Part shown: positions 6,175-6,322 of the stretch, piece after piece
How the letters are laid out: the number at the start of each line of letters is the position of its first letter
Numbering within the stretch: the first letter of the stretch is position 1
Source: Burkholderiales bacterium
Lineage (GTDB): Bacteria; Pseudomonadota; Gammaproteobacteria; Burkholderiales; Burkholderiaceae_E
Assembly (NCBI GenBank): GCA_027489195.1
Contig: JAIYAG010000350.1
Coordinates: 1-6,322, forward strand
Length of the DNA: 6,322 nt
Direction of reading: 5' to 3'
Position numbers and translations under genes: made by a program
The notes under the pieces: generated by a model
Told to the model about the DNA's origin: nothing
The model's input: only the letters and a program-made list of their open reading frames with translations
Databases searched by the model: none

Positions 6175-6322
6175 ATGGAGCCGCTCGCGCCCTACGCGGC
6201 CGACCCGCGCCGGACCCGGGGCCGGGTCCATCCCGAGACCGCCCCCGAGGGCCGCAACGAGTTCCAGCGCGACCGCGACCGGATCGTGCACAGCGGCGCC
6301 TTCCGCCGGCTCGAGTACAAGA
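6175..6322 (+). CDS. dgt: dGTPase-family HD-domain triphosphohydrolase, N-terminal end (3' truncated by window)
   Basis: Only 49 codons are visible. The N-terminus MEPLAPYAADPRRTRGRVHP is followed by 'EGRNEFQRDRDRIVHSGAFRRLEYK'. The block R-x-x-F-Q-R-D-R-D-R-I-V-H-S-x-A-F-R-R-L-x-x-K is the hallmark start of deoxyguanosinetriphosphate triphosphohydrolase-like proteins, which hydrolyse dNTPs to deoxynucleoside and triphosphate. The His in 'IVHS' is the expected first metal-binding histidine of the HD fold; the H-D pair itself lies beyond the window. The start at ATG 6175 is 11 nt after the aroB stop and has only a weak GGCCGGG-like upstream purine stretch, so it is probably read with aroKB. 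The frame is open upstream into the end of aroB, but the N-terminus from 6175 fits the family. Confidence 0.9.
   Translation, partial: MEPLAPYAADPRRTRGRVHPETAPEGRNEFQRDRDRIVHSGAFRRLEYK

Noticed and set aside
1..6322. CRISPR array, insertion sequence, tRNA or rRNA, phage genes
   Set aside because: No regularly spaced repeats, terminal inverted repeats, transposase motifs or structural RNA signatures were seen. The window is almost fully occupied by six co-directional genes.

Overview
The window is GC-rich DNA (strong G/C bias at third codon positions) from what looks like a betaproteobacterium, most likely of the order Burkholderiales. The reason is gene order: the end of a type IV pilus assembly cluster (pilP-pilQ) followed by aroK-aroB and then a dGTPase-family gene (dgt). 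The pil-aroK-aroB neighbourhood is widespread in Gammaproteobacteria and Betaproteobacteria, and dgt directly after aroB is, to my knowledge, typical of Betaproteobacteria. Genus cannot be fixed from this sequence alone.

Layout, all on the + strand: (1) 1-185, the last 60 codons of pilP; (2) 182-2458, pilQ, the outer-membrane secretin of the type IV pilus, overlapping pilP by 4 nt; (3) 2493-4433, a 646-residue predicted lipoprotein built from about five bacterial Ig-like (invasin/Big_1-type) domains, the least expected gene here; (4) a hairpin terminator at 4470-4500; (5) 4510-5091, aroK (shikimate kinase); (6) 5084-6163, aroB (3-dehydroquinate synthase), overlapping aroK by 8 nt; (7) 6175-6322, the first 49 codons of dgt. 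There is no gene-free stretch longer than 76 nt.

Functionally the window holds two blocks. The upstream block is the envelope-spanning part of the type IV pilus machine: PilP links the inner-membrane PilMNO complex to the PilQ secretin pore. The Ig-domain lipoprotein follows PilQ after only 34 nt with its own good ribosome binding site, so it is probably co-transcribed with pilQ and may act at the same outer-membrane site; this is inferred from position and domain type only. The downstream block makes chorismate precursors (AroB is step 2 and AroK step 5 of the shikimate pathway) and is followed by nucleotide housekeeping (Dgt). A terminator-like hairpin separates the blocks, ending only about 10 nt before the aroK start codon.

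Most of the window is conserved housekeeping. The part worth a second look is the Ig-domain lipoprotein, in particular its last Ig domain, which appears interrupted by a segment carrying two calcium-loop-like DxNxDG motifs and one of only two non-lipobox cysteines in the mature protein.
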